A DNA stretch of 45,198 nucleotides from Erysipelotrichaceae bacterium (lineage in GTDB: Bacteria; Bacillota_I; Bacilli_A; Erysipelotrichales; Erysipelotrichaceae). The stretch is taken from the NCBI GenBank assembly GCA_017473335.1, contig JAFULN010000010.1, positions 1 through 45,198 of the forward strand, written 5' to 3'. The notes beneath the pieces were generated by a model, which ran no database searches, was not told the origin of the DNA, and was given only the letters and a program-made list of their open reading frames with translations. The stretch's first letter is position 1. Every line of letters begins with the position of its first letter. Position numbers and translations under genes: made by a program. Shown piece by piece: positions 15,901 to 23,418 of this stretch.

Positions 15901-17539
15901 AGAAACGATTAGACTAACATGCAAGATTGCGGAAAGATGGACAAAAAACAAAAAGCGTAAAGTTGAAGTACCTATTTGGTTTGCGTCTCATGCTTCGCTG
16001 AATGAAAGAAAAGAAGTTTTCATAGAAGGACTTAAGGATCTTGAAAAGACTGCAACGGTTATGATGTATGGCGATGAACCTTTTAATATGCTTGATATCC
16101 ATGCATATCCATCCTCTGAGTATTACTATACAAGAAGAATTAGACCAGCTTATTTAGTTGTTGAAAGTGATGAAATGCCCGAAGCTTTTGCAGCAACTAT
16201 ATTTGCGAATTTGTATTTAATGACGATTGGTAAAAATGAAGATGACTTCTGGAGAGTTGGGACTATTCCTGCAATTTGTGAGTCTGTGAATCATGAAACC
16301 TTTGTCTTTGAAAATGCGGAAACATCTGAGTTATTTGAGTGGTGTCCATCAGATGCATTTATGAAACCTATAGGTATTAAAGCTGGACAGAAAGTAGCTT
16401 TCATGACTTTTAATGACCAAATCATATGTGCTATAGCTCCAAATCAAATAAATACAAACCTGACTCATTTGATGAAACAAGTACATAAAGAACTGATGAA
16501 ATATGAATCTGAAATCAAGTTAGACAATGGTTTTGATACGGTGAAGACACTGTATAGTGAAAAGAAATTCAAGACACTTTTACCTCAGTTGAATACATTG
16601 GTAAAACAAGAGAATGCTGAAGCAATCTATTTGTTAGGCAAAATGACTCAGCACGGACAAGGAGTTCATAAAGATAATGAACAGGCAATGGTACTTTTTG
16701 AACAGGCCTATGAATTGGGTGTGAATGAAGCGTCGTTTGACATAGGGGATCTTTTATATGATGCAGGTCAATATGAAGATGCTTATTTTGCATATTTCCG
16801 TGAACTGGATAAAGCGAATTCACGAATTTGTCATCTTGTACTGAAAATGGTAGAACAGAAACAACTGAATTTGAGCGATGAAGATACGATGATGTGGAAG
16901 TGTTTGCTTTTGAATCAAGGCAGTCGTCTGTATGAAGATGAAATTCATGAAGCATATCGATTGAACAAATTAGGAGATCTTTCACCGTTAGTATTTAGCT
17001 ATCATCTTGAAAGAGCAAGAAATTATGAGTTGTCTTCTATGACTTTTGTTGCGCAAAGCTATGGCAAGGGAATTGGAACTGAGTTGAATAAATCTTGTCA
17101 GAAATACTGGGAAAATAAAATACTATTAATGATACCTGATGGTATTAGCGTTGAGGAAGGAACTTACGCACAGCTGTATGAACAAGGTGTACTGAAACAG
17201 AAGCCTGAATCTAATATTTCAAAAGAGATTATGAAGTATTTGGTGGAAGGAAATTACTATGCGGAAGAAAATTTCAGGGTGAAGGTGAATACAAAGAAGA
17301 TTGAACTTAGTAAGATACATGCGGTGATCAATTCTTTCAAATTCCAGACACTTTGGAAAGATAAGTATGCTATGGCTTATCTAGTTTTTGATGATCAGCA
17401 AATTGAACTAGAGAAAGCACTTAAAACATGTGATTTTATAGAAGGAACAGAAATTACTGTACGAGTATGTTCTAAAGTGGCCGATGAACAATTATCAAAA
17501 TTATTGGATAAACTAAAAAATATTTATTCCGCTGAATAA
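12968..17539 (+). CDS. giant Sel1/TPR-repeat protein with N-terminal coiled coil
   Basis: A 1523-residue cytoplasmic protein. Residues 1-70 form a Glu/Arg/Lys coiled coil. Residues about 100-200 (DESKLFKPNWTVVTTREI, YGEVDVYDL) resemble a bacterial PH-like domain. About 215-570 are Sel1-like repeats, e.g. LGDAYHYGRGVPKNDEIAYN and LSQMYLCGAGVKKDKAKAF. About 570-980 are further helical repeats without the Gly signature. About 1050-1190 is an unrecognised alpha/beta region, and Sel1 repeats return near 1200-1260 (LGKMTQHGQGVHKDNEQA) and 1350-1380. Such solenoids are protein-protein scaffolds. No enzyme motif, signal peptide or membrane segment was seen. Probable start ATG 12968 after GGTGAT. Confidence 0.8.
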   Translation: MSEIAKLEEKRRQLEEQKRLLSQRKEELARKALEASMTDEQKVLIQKEKARRERIEAEKAAKSQKNESTSGVDGLKVEQDFITKKKPSQNYRKYYENKIYEYVTIPGLIRGCALTDAHRRSILKYVPSIDLSQVVVFHDESKLFKPNWTVVTTREIIESTGLVFKLNNIKMARSGKYGEVDVYDLKNQIKSVKFRMPDTQMASIINAWTDAYIDLEAYGWKLDAMKRYEEAFQCFLESAIFNGNIDSCNSLGIYYVKGKYVRPDENRAIYWYEKGAENGHYYSASNLMTIYRTRKQYDKAWYWAEKGLQLDGKNKDSILISMGDMARYGYGCPRDTKLAKEYYLKSYELGNSRAAYLLGEMNIQYPSDDAAALKYYLDAVERNYDFAKISLGDAYHYGRGVPKNDEIAYNWYMQAKEKNYPKVYLSLGKYHLDRKEYDEAEQYFLTAVQKGMRSAYTQLGDLYCNEQFHKYNIDEGLYWYEKGADENIISSLNRLAKMTYQGIGVVQDAQKAAALYQKAIDYGSYDARGELSQMYLCGAGVKKDKAKAFHLMEEALRSNNLHSLLIQIQSQRDDLDGEELLKKLYTVCECRGESESIEAKRYLMDYIIQNMAILDEEAQSRVITYFNELVEEDEHVLDYADELGTMISGYDIPIFTEEKINQSKQQVKAVSKLPEGKKIQEMMEIYLSNPCLFQVNAYLGKYFYEKGNHELALGLYRHAILAEDAVFDAETVFNEAYLSFILEGNAEKGKEMVYAISQGYLQGKQRFVEAVMEYPRLAYGYEYAETAIEYAESLWKKDDPRKIELQNLLRRSQLESDYQEAKKIREKILADYNRFKIRFPEAYAQIADLRENYHKSLSCYLIAAARGHSQAIHELLDADSSALRYIRINTQAWLYSKLNESSTPEGKLKLSKMYLKAKEVEKALQTLRDLIVSLKDEQMKSAALEVAKQCLKEAEKSVILDDVYRELLRKEFAFDNDLETIRLTCKIAERWTKNKKRKVEVPIWFASHASLNERKEVFIEGLKDLEKTATVMMYGDEPFNMLDIHAYPSSEYYYTRRIRPAYLVVESDEMPEAFAATIFANLYLMTIGKNEDDFWRVGTIPAICESVNHETFVFENAETSELFEWCPSDAFMKPIGIKAGQKVAFMTFNDQIICAIAPNQINTNLTHLMKQVHKELMKYESEIKLDNGFDTVKTLYSEKKFKTLLPQLNTLVKQENAEAIYLLGKMTQHGQGVHKDNEQAMVLFEQAYELGVNEASFDIGDLLYDAGQYEDAYFAYFRELDKANSRICHLVLKMVEQKQLNLSDEDTMMWKCLLLNQGSRLYEDEIHEAYRLNKLGDLSPLVFSYHLERARNYELSSMTFVAQSYGKGIGTELNKSCQKYWENKILLMIPDGISVEEGTYAQLYEQGVLKQKPESNISKEIMKYLVEGNYYAEENFRVKVNTKKIELSKIHAVINSFKFQTLWKDKYAMAYLVFDDQQIELEKALKTCDFIEGTEITVRVCSKVADEQLSKLLDKLKNIYSAE

Positions 17540-17567
17540 TAATCGAAAGCATACAATCTCATAGAAA

Positions 17568-17597
17568 AAACACCCTGTGATATTTCACAGGGTGTTT
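17568..17597. terminator. bidirectional terminator between convergent genes
   Basis: A perfect 13-bp stem, AAACACCCTGTGA (17568-17580) with TCACAGGGTGTTT (17585-17597), 4-base loop, A-tract on the left and T-rich bases on the right. Confidence 0.9.
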
Positions 17598-17624
17598 CAT
17601 TTAGAATTTCAATTGTACTGTATC

Positions 17625-19508
17625 TTACAGTTCTTTCTTCAGGGTTTCACCCATGATGTAACCGTAGCACAGTGCAGCATCGAATCCCATACCATACTGC
17701 TTAGCATCTTTTTCTTCGATAGAACCGCAAACGTCACCAGCTGCATACAGACCAGCGATTGGCTGTTTGTCAGTGTTCAGTACGTGGCAGTCAACGTCGA
17801 TAGCCAGACCAGCAGTTGTCAGATAGAATGTAGGATCAACCTGGATCATCCAGATACCTGTACGAGTTTCGATATATGGGCAGTTCTTACGTCCCCAAGC
17901 ATCAGCTTCACCAGACAATGCAGCAGTGTTGTTTGCATCGATAGAAGCCTGCAGGTTAGGCAGGTTGCATGCTTCAGCAGCTGCAGCCACTGTATCATAA
18001 TGAACAGCTTCGCCCTTTTCGAACATTGCAGTGTATCCGTTGAATCCATATGCTTCAGAATCGCGCAGTTTGACAGCTGAAGCTTCGTCAAATACATAGT
18101 AGAATGTATCGCCGTTTTCAGGGTTCAGTTTAGCCTTAGCCATTGTGTAGTGGTTGTCAGAAATGATGTTACCGATGTTGTCACCCTTTACGTTAACCAT
18201 GATACCAGGAGCTGTGCTGTGGATGAATGCCAATTCGAATTTGCTCTTGTAAGAAGACAGGTAAGCAGGCAGTGGACGGTTTTCACATTCAACATATCCA
18301 CCAGCATCGATACCCATCTGGATACCTTCACCAGTTGAGCAAGAAGCGCAGTTGAAGAAGAAATCAGCATAGTCTTTGCTGTACTTCTGCAGCATTTCTT
18401 TGTTCTTAGCGAAACCACCAGTTGCCAGACATACTGCCTTACCAGTGATTGTGTATTCAGCACCGTTTTCACCCTTAGCATGAACACCTACAACTCTACC
18501 AGTTTCATCCTTGATCAGCTGATCAACAGATGTAGAGTAGATGATCTTACCGTTAGGGTACTTTTCAACACGCTGAGCCATGAACATCATTGCATAACCA
18601 GCACCGCCTTCATAGCATCCAGGAGCCATGTAAGGAGTTGCGAAACCGTACTGAGTAGCACCTTCGAAGTTGCCGATTGTGTTGAAACCGATACCGATGC
18701 TGTTCATCCAGTCAAGAACCTTACCAGCAGTTGAATACTGAGCAGTCATATATGGCATTTCACCAGTGAAGAATTCAGTTCTGTGATACTTAGTCATGAC
18801 TTTCCAGAAGTTCATCATAGCTTCAACAGAACCATAAGTAGAAGCTGCATAAGCACCATCTACGTCATAGTTGAACTGCAGCTGAGAACCAGCAGTAGCG
18901 AAACCACCGTAAGTCATAGCCATAGATCCACCTGGGATATCTCGCTTTTCAATCAGAGTTACGCTGTATCCTTCTTCAAGCAGACGACAAGCTGTAACCA
19001 GACCAGAAGTACCAGCACCAACGATAACAACGTCAGCTGTTTCTTCATAAACACCATTGTCTGTAGGCTTAGTTACTTCAGCAGAGAAATCATCTACATT
19101 GTAGCCAGCCAGTTCGATAGCTTCCTTAACTGCAGTCTTGATAGCTGCAGAAGTAATAGATGCACCACGAACGTTAGGTACATTAATGCTCTGAGCAGCA
19201 ACGATTGCAGCTGGAATACGTGCGCATGCATAGTTACCGATACCGATAGTTTCTTCATGCTGCAGAACTTCACAAGCAGTGATCTTGCCATCAAAGAATG
19301 TTGTTGCTACATGAACAAAGCTTTCATGACCAACAGCCTTAGTGACATACTTTCCATCTCCACCAGGTACAGGTGTAGGTTCTGGAGTAGTAGTTGGAGT
19401 GTCGTTTCCTGAAGTTGTGCATGCACCCAGCATACCAGCAGCAGCTACAGTGACAGCACCAGCAGCAGCGCCCTTCAGAAACTCACGTCTAGAAATTCCT
19501 TTTTTCAT
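17625..19508 (-). CDS. Tat-exported flavin reductase (FMN-binding plus flavocytochrome c-like FAD domain)
   Basis: A 627-residue secreted flavoprotein. SRREFLKG (Arg7-Arg8) is a Tat signal and Cys30 in LGAC a lipobox, followed by a Thr/Pro-rich linker. Residues about 52-140 are an FMN-binding domain with VRGASITS, where Ser117 would carry FMN attached by ApbE. From about 158 (VVIVGAGTSGL, then GYSVTLIEK) runs the FAD domain of the fumarate/urocanate reductase group. The HTMGG and GxxHGxNR substrate motifs are replaced by LTTAGL and GSIEEKDAKQYG, so the acceptor is unlikely to be fumarate. Probable role: anaerobic reduction of an extracellular organic compound. AAGGAGG precedes the ATG. Codon use looks strongly biased, suggesting high expression. 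Confidence 0.88.
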   Translation of the reverse strand: MKKGISRREFLKGAAAGAVTVAAAGMLGACTTSGNDTPTTTPEPTPVPGGDGKYVTKAVGHESFVHVATTFFDGKITACEVLQHEETIGIGNYACARIPAAIVAAQSINVPNVRGASITSAAIKTAVKEAIELAGYNVDDFSAEVTKPTDNGVYEETADVVIVGAGTSGLVTACRLLEEGYSVTLIEKRDIPGGSMAMTYGGFATAGSQLQFNYDVDGAYAASTYGSVEAMMNFWKVMTKYHRTEFFTGEMPYMTAQYSTAGKVLDWMNSIGIGFNTIGNFEGATQYGFATPYMAPGCYEGGAGYAMMFMAQRVEKYPNGKIIYSTSVDQLIKDETGRVVGVHAKGENGAEYTITGKAVCLATGGFAKNKEMLQKYSKDYADFFFNCASCSTGEGIQMGIDAGGYVECENRPLPAYLSSYKSKFELAFIHSTAPGIMVNVKGDNIGNIISDNHYTMAKAKLNPENGDTFYYVFDEASAVKLRDSEAYGFNGYTAMFEKGEAVHYDTVAAAAEACNLPNLQASIDANNTAALSGEADAWGRKNCPYIETRTGIWMIQVDPTFYLTTAGLAIDVDCHVLNTDKQPIAGLYAAGDVCGSIEEKDAKQYGMGFDAALCYGYIMGETLKKEL

Positions 19509-19522
19509 TTTTCTCCTCCTTA

Positions 19523-19547
19523 ATACAAAATGATTGTATTTTTGTAT
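19523..19547. promoter_or_regulatory. inverted repeat in the flavin reductase leader
   Basis: ATACAAAA (19523-19530) and TTTTGTAT (19540-19547) form a perfect 8-9-8 inverted repeat between the start of the reductase gene and its promoter region. A third ATACAAAA lies at 19646-19653 near the LysR gene's -10. These are candidate binding sites for the divergent LysR protein. Confidence 0.4.
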
Positions 19548-19661
19548 GGGGCAATGAAGAACCCCTTTTACTTGTTAATTATATAACATATAAGAACTGT
19601 TGAGAAATTCAAGTTTTACCCTTTATTAATAAAAAACATTTATAAATACAAAAACATAAGA

Positions 19662-19667
19662 TATAAT
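19662..19667 (+). promoter_or_regulatory. -10 element of the LysR gene
   Basis: TATAAT about 20 bases before the LysR start; the -35 is weak (TTTATA at 19639), as usual for autoregulated LysR genes. Confidence 0.4.
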
Positions 19668-19687
19668 GATAAAAAGGAGTAATCATT

Positions 19688-20575
19688 ATGACATTATATC
19701 AATTAGAATGCTTCGTGCAGGTTGCTGAATTACTTAGTTTTGTGCGTGCTGCAGAACAAATGTGCATTTCTCAGCCAGCAATCACCTATCAAATTCGTAC
19801 ATTGGAAAAAGAAATGGATGTGACTTTGTTTGAAAGAAGTACACGTCACTGTCGTTTAACTCCTGCTGGACAATCCTTTTATCATGATGCTATTCAGCTG
19901 ATTTCTTTTTATCAGCGTGCTGTGAAGAAAACACAGGAAATTCAGCGTACCAACAATTCTCATCTGCGTGTGGGCATTCGTAAACTGTTTGATTATGATC
20001 GAATGACAGAACTTGTTGAGAACTTCTATCAGAAGCATTTACACTCTAGAATTGATATTTTACCTCAAAATGATGGGAAACAGCTGGATGATTTGAGGTC
20101 AGGACGAATTGATATTGGCTTTTTCTACAGTTGTGAACATGAAGAATGTTTTGATATTACCTTTAAACCACTGTATGAATTAAATTATTATGTATTAATG
20201 AAGGCAGAACATCCATTTTCTTCAAAAGAAAGCTTAACAATGGCTGATTTAAAAGGACATCGTATTGCCAATTCTGGGGCAAACACTGATTTTCTTGCAG
20301 CTGTGCAGAAACCAATTATCATTGATTTAATTAAGGCAGGTGCTGATTTAACGTATTCCTCATCTAGTTTTGAAAGTGCATTGATTATGGTTCGATCTCA
20401 AAAAGGTATGCTTGTTTTACCGATGCTAGCATCTACAGAAGTTCCTGGCATGATAAAAGTTCCTTTGTTAGGATGTCCTACAGTGAAAATGGAAATTGGC
20501 TGGATGAAACAGGATAATCGACCTGAAATAAATGATTTTGTTAGCTTTGCAAAGAAACTCTACAAAGAGAGGTAG
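19688..20575 (+). CDS. LysR family transcriptional regulator
   Basis: A 295-residue LysR-type regulator. Residues 1-60 hold the winged helix (LECFVQVAELLSFVRAAEQM, then QPAITYQIRTLEKEMDVTLF). The rest is a two-lobed periplasmic-binding-like effector domain with RVGIRKLF at its start and RSGRIDIGFFYSC in lobe I. It is divergent from the Tat-exported flavin reductase across 179 bp, the usual arrangement of a LysR activator and its target, so it probably senses that enzyme's substrate. AAGGAG precedes the ATG. A terminator follows. Confidence 0.92.
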   Translation: MTLYQLECFVQVAELLSFVRAAEQMCISQPAITYQIRTLEKEMDVTLFERSTRHCRLTPAGQSFYHDAIQLISFYQRAVKKTQEIQRTNNSHLRVGIRKLFDYDRMTELVENFYQKHLHSRIDILPQNDGKQLDDLRSGRIDIGFFYSCEHEECFDITFKPLYELNYYVLMKAEHPFSSKESLTMADLKGHRIANSGANTDFLAAVQKPIIIDLIKAGADLTYSSSSFESALIMVRSQKGMLVLPMLASTEVPGMIKVPLLGCPTVKMEIGWMKQDNRPEINDFVSFAKKLYKER

Positions 20576-20601
20576 ATTCTTTAAAAAATTTTATGAACTA
20601 G

Positions 20602-20631
20602 ACATCCCTGTGAACTTCACAGGGATGTTTT
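20602..20631 (+). terminator. terminator of the LysR gene
   Basis: ACATCCCTGTG pairs with CACAGGGATGT over a 5-base loop (20602-20628), followed by TTT. Confidence 0.8.
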
Positions 20632-20632
20632 A

Positions 20633-20641
20633 TGTTATAAT
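20633..20641 (+). promoter_or_regulatory. extended -10 promoter of the AraC gene
   Basis: TG-T-TATAAT directly after the LysR terminator and 18 bases before the AraC start. Confidence 0.5.
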
Positions 20642-20659
20642 CAATCTTAGAGGTTGTTT

Positions 20660-21955
20660 ATGAAGTCATTTTCTTGTCAAATTCTACGTATTAAAGAGAT
20701 TCCTCTTTCTGTTTCTCATCAGAATGTGATGATTGTTTTTGTGCTGGAAGGAAGCTGTATAGTTAAACGTTTTTCTTCTGTCAAAGAATTCAAAGAAGGA
20801 GAAGTCTTTTTTATTAATAAAAATGATGTGTATTCGGTGTATTCTATAGCTGGATGTGTTGTAGAATGGATTGAGCTTGATACAGAATTGTTGAATCATG
20901 ATGACGCATTTTGGATGCATCAGCTGCCTTTGATGGATTCAGTGGGTTCACAGGATCAGGAAAAGGAAATGGCGGAAATATATCGTGATTGTGTCTTTCT
21001 TAAGAATTTAATTCAGTTTGCATTGAAAGAGGAAAAAGAGGATCTGATTCAGGAAATCTGTGATGCTTTAATTTCAGATTATCATGCATTGAATGATGCT
21101 GGAAATAGAGCTTCATATATAAATGATGCACAAATGAACTGGATTTTACAGATTATGAATCTGATTCATCAAAATCTAAACCAGAAGATGAGTCTTCAGG
21201 ATATATCTGAGTATTTAGGGATGCAGAAAACATATGTAGCGACACAATTTAAGAATATGACTGGAATGACTTTTTTAGAGTGCTTGAATCAGGTTCGACT
21301 TAAAAAGGCAGAAGAACTATTATTGTTTCATGAATTGAGTCATACTGAAATTATTAAAGAATGTGGATTTAGTGATTCAAAGTATTTCTATCGTTATTTT
21401 ATGGATGAGTTTCATATGACTCCTGCAGTGTGGAAGGAGAAAAATAAAGGCTTAGATAAGAAAGATGTTGAAATACTTAGTTCATTGGAATCAACTCCAT
21501 ATCTAAATCAGATGCAGGAAGAACTTAGCGGACTCAAGACAGAAACAGATTTGTATCGCAAGTACTTATTATTGAAAGAATTGGACAAAGCAGAACTTTT
21601 AAACAAGGACTTAGTTCTTGAAGTGAATTTATTGCATCCTGATAATTATATTGAGGCTGCAGGAGAGCGTATGAATGCCTGGTATGGATTTGATTTAATG
21701 ATGAATGAAATTAGAAAATTTCAATGTACGGCAGAACTTCGTATTCATTTGAATGAAGAGAGTACAGAAGAGAGACTGGATGAACTGTTGAAGTTATTAG
21801 AAAGATCTGCATCTCGATTTACTTCAAAAGTGATGAAATGCTGGAAATTTGTCATCGCATTTAAGGATATACATCAGATGAAAACTGCAAATGATCTTAA
21901 ATTGCGTATTGAAAAAGAATTTGAAGGTGTCAATGTGCTCATTCGATGTAGTTAA
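20660..21955 (+). CDS. AraC family regulator with a 150-residue C-terminal extension
   Basis: A 431-residue protein. An N-terminal cupin-like half (VLEGSCIVKRFSSVKEFKEG, then GEVFFINKNDVYSV) should bind an effector. The double helix-turn-helix lies in the middle, about residues 170-275 (MSLQDISEYLGMQKTYVATQ, then IIKECGFSDSKYFYRYFMDEF). Most AraC proteins end there; this one carries a further 150 or so residues (LVLEVNLLHPDNYIEA and beyond) that I do not recognise. Start ATG 20660 follows GAGG. It stands between the LysR gene and the tat operon and could regulate either. Confidence 0.85.
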   Translation: MKSFSCQILRIKEIPLSVSHQNVMIVFVLEGSCIVKRFSSVKEFKEGEVFFINKNDVYSVYSIAGCVVEWIELDTELLNHDDAFWMHQLPLMDSVGSQDQEKEMAEIYRDCVFLKNLIQFALKEEKEDLIQEICDALISDYHALNDAGNRASYINDAQMNWILQIMNLIHQNLNQKMSLQDISEYLGMQKTYVATQFKNMTGMTFLECLNQVRLKKAEELLLFHELSHTEIIKECGFSDSKYFYRYFMDEFHMTPAVWKEKNKGLDKKDVEILSSLESTPYLNQMQEELSGLKTETDLYRKYLLLKELDKAELLNKDLVLEVNLLHPDNYIEAAGERMNAWYGFDLMMNEIRKFQCTAELRIHLNEESTEERLDELLKLLERSASRFTSKVMKCWKFVIAFKDIHQMKTANDLKLRIEKEFEGVNVLIRCS

Positions 21956-22004
21956 CAGTCAATATTATTTAATAAAAAATATAAAATAATTGAATATTGA
22001 CTGT
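21955..22004. promoter_or_regulatory. 12-bp perfect inverted repeat ahead of the tat operon
   Basis: ACAGTCAATATT (21955-21966) and AATATTGACTGT (21993-22004) are separated by 26 bases of pure A/T except one G. There is no T-run, so it is not a classic terminator; the right arm overlaps the tat -35. Possible operator or 3' hairpin of the AraC transcript. Confidence 0.5.
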
Positions 22005-22029
22005 CAAAATAAAAGGATTGTGCTATAAT
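22001..22029 (+). promoter_or_regulatory. promoter of the tat operon
   Basis: CTGTCA (22001-22006), 17-base spacer, TATAAT (22024-22029) with an upstream TG (extended -10). Confidence 0.7.
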
Positions 22030-22055
22030 AATCCTAGTTAATAAAGGGGTATTGT

Positions 22056-22436
22056 ATGAAAATAGGATGGATGGAACTTCTTGTCATTGCAGTTGTTGCC
22101 CTGATTGTAATTGGTCCTGATAAATTTCCTGATTATGCAAAGAAATTTGGCAGAGCATTGAGAGAAATCAGAAAAGTGACAAGTGAGCTGACAGACGAGA
22201 TTCAAAAAGAAGTTGTTGAACCAATGAATGAAGTGGCAAAGCCACTTAAAGAAGCGGTTGAGCCAATCAACAGCACTGTAAAAGAATTGAAAAATACGAC
22301 AAATGATTTAAAGAAATCAATCAATTCAATTGGTAAAGAAGAACCAAAGAAAGAAAGTGCTGAAACAAAGACAGAAGCTGTAGAAACTGCAGCAGAAACA
22401 AAGGAAGAAGCAGCGGAAGCTGTACAGGAGGGTTAA
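22056..22436 (+). CDS. TatB-like twin-arginine translocase subunit
   Basis: A 126-residue protein of the TatA/B family. One N-terminal membrane helix (WMELLVIAVVALIVIG) is followed by the GPDKFP turn, an amphipathic helix (YAKKFGRALREIRK) and a long acidic/charged tail (to residue 126). The longer helix, Glu at the family's polar position and tail length make it more TatB-like than the next gene. It would sit with TatC in the receptor complex for folded Tat substrates. GGGG precedes the ATG. First gene of a three-gene operon; the next ATG lies 2 bases after its stop. Confidence 0.85.
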   Translation: MKIGWMELLVIAVVALIVIGPDKFPDYAKKFGRALREIRKVTSELTDEIQKEVVEPMNEVAKPLKEAVEPINSTVKELKNTTNDLKKSINSIGKEEPKKESAETKTEAVETAAETKEEAAEAVQEG

Positions 22437-22437
22437 T

Positions 22438-22596
22438 ATGAAAATTGGTATGAATGAATTGTTAGTCATTTTGGCTATCGTAGTGATTATTTTTGGTCCA
22501 AAACAGTTGCCTAAGCTGTCTAAAATGGTAGGTAAAACAGTTAAGAACTTCAAAGAAGGCGTTTCTGAAGAAGGCAATTCTGACGACGAAGAATAG
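22438..22596 (+). CDS. tatA: TatA pore-forming subunit (small)
   Basis: A 52-residue protein: MKIGMNELLVILAIVVIIFG, the PKQLPKL hinge, a basic amphipathic helix (MVGKTVKNFKEG) and an acidic end (SDDEE). This is a minimal TatA. It begins 2 bases after the stop of the TatB-like gene, with the AGGAGGG ribosome site inside that gene's last codons. TatA oligomerises to let folded proteins cross the membrane. Its N-terminus resembles that of its neighbour, as if the pair arose by duplication. Confidence 0.88.
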   Translation: MKIGMNELLVILAIVVIIFGPKQLPKLSKMVGKTVKNFKEGVSEEGNSDDEE

Positions 22597-22613
22597 GTCG
22601 GTGTTGTCCAGCC

Positions 22614-23399
22614 ATGGCAAAAAATAAGAAACAAGTCAATATCAATGAAGATGGCGAACAGGTGATGAGCTTAACAGATCATCTGAAAGAGCTGAGAAAT
22701 CGTATTATTGTTTGTGTGGCTGTGCTGATTGTTGGTTTTGTTGTGTTCCTGTCTCAGGCAAGTGTGATTGTTGATATGCTGACTCAGATGGGAATTGACA
22801 ATGGATATCAGTTTGTTTACTTGAGTCCTCAGGAATTGATGATTCAGCATATGGGTATTTCAGGAATATGTGCCATTGTGATTACAGTTCCAGTTTTGGC
22901 TTATGAGTGTTATGCATTCATGTCACCTGGACTAAAGAAGAATGAAAATCAGTTCTTTATGGCTGCAATGATTTTTGGGATTATCTGCTTTGTGCTTGGT
23001 GTGCTGTTTGCGCATAAAATCGCAATGCCGTTTATGCTGAATTTCTTATATAAATTCAACACAACAGATTATATTACTGCACAGATTTCAATTGAAAGCT
23101 ATCTGTCTTTTGTGATGACTGTCTACATTATTTTTGGGATTGTATTTGAAATGCCTGTCATTTCTGGTGCTTTAACTCAGTTTGGCTTATTGAACCCTGA
23201 ATGGCTTGTTAAAGGCAGATCTGTTGCGATTGTGGCTATCTTTTTTGTAGCTGCAGTGATTACGCCTCCAGATATTGTCTCTCAGATTATGACTGCAATT
23301 CCGATGGTAGCACTATATCAGGTGAGCATCATTATCTGTAAGTTTATCTACAAATTCAAGAAGAAAAAAGATGAATATGAAAACGAAGACGACGAATAA
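22614..23399 (+). CDS. tatC: TatC Sec-independent translocase subunit
   Basis: A 261-residue protein with six membrane helices. SLTDHLKELRNRIIV is the N-terminal signal-peptide contact region, FVYLSPQELM the conserved first periplasmic loop, and ITPPDIVSQIMTAIPM the TatC C-terminal signature. It recognises the RR motif of substrates such as the flavin reductase encoded at 17625-19508. It lies 17 bp after tatA with a weak ribosome site, so coupling is likely. The acidic tail ends in the terminator stem. Length is normal. Confidence 0.95.
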   Translation: MAKNKKQVNINEDGEQVMSLTDHLKELRNRIIVCVAVLIVGFVVFLSQASVIVDMLTQMGIDNGYQFVYLSPQELMIQHMGISGICAIVITVPVLAYECYAFMSPGLKKNENQFFMAAMIFGIICFVLGVLFAHKIAMPFMLNFLYKFNTTDYITAQISIESYLSFVMTVYIIFGIVFEMPVISGALTQFGLLNPEWLVKGRSVAIVAIFFVAAVITPPDIVSQIMTAIPMVALYQVSIIICKFIYKFKKKKDEYENEDDE

Positions 23400-23418
23400 A
23401 ACATTCGTCGTCTTTTCT
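23386..23418. terminator. bidirectional terminator after tatC
   Basis: AAGACGACGAAT (23386-23397) pairs with ATTCGTCGTCTT (23403-23414), then TTTCT. The stem contains the last tatC codons and reaches the end of the convergent MerR-like gene. Confidence 0.88.

Noticed and set aside
16569-16985. 138-codon minus-strand frame within the Sel1 gene
   Set aside because: His/Leu-rich antisense shadow without a start signal.
17577-19533. Several long open frames on the plus strand and other frames across the flavin reductase gene
   Set aside because: They are antisense or shifted shadows produced by that gene's strong codon bias; none has a ribosome site or protein-like composition.
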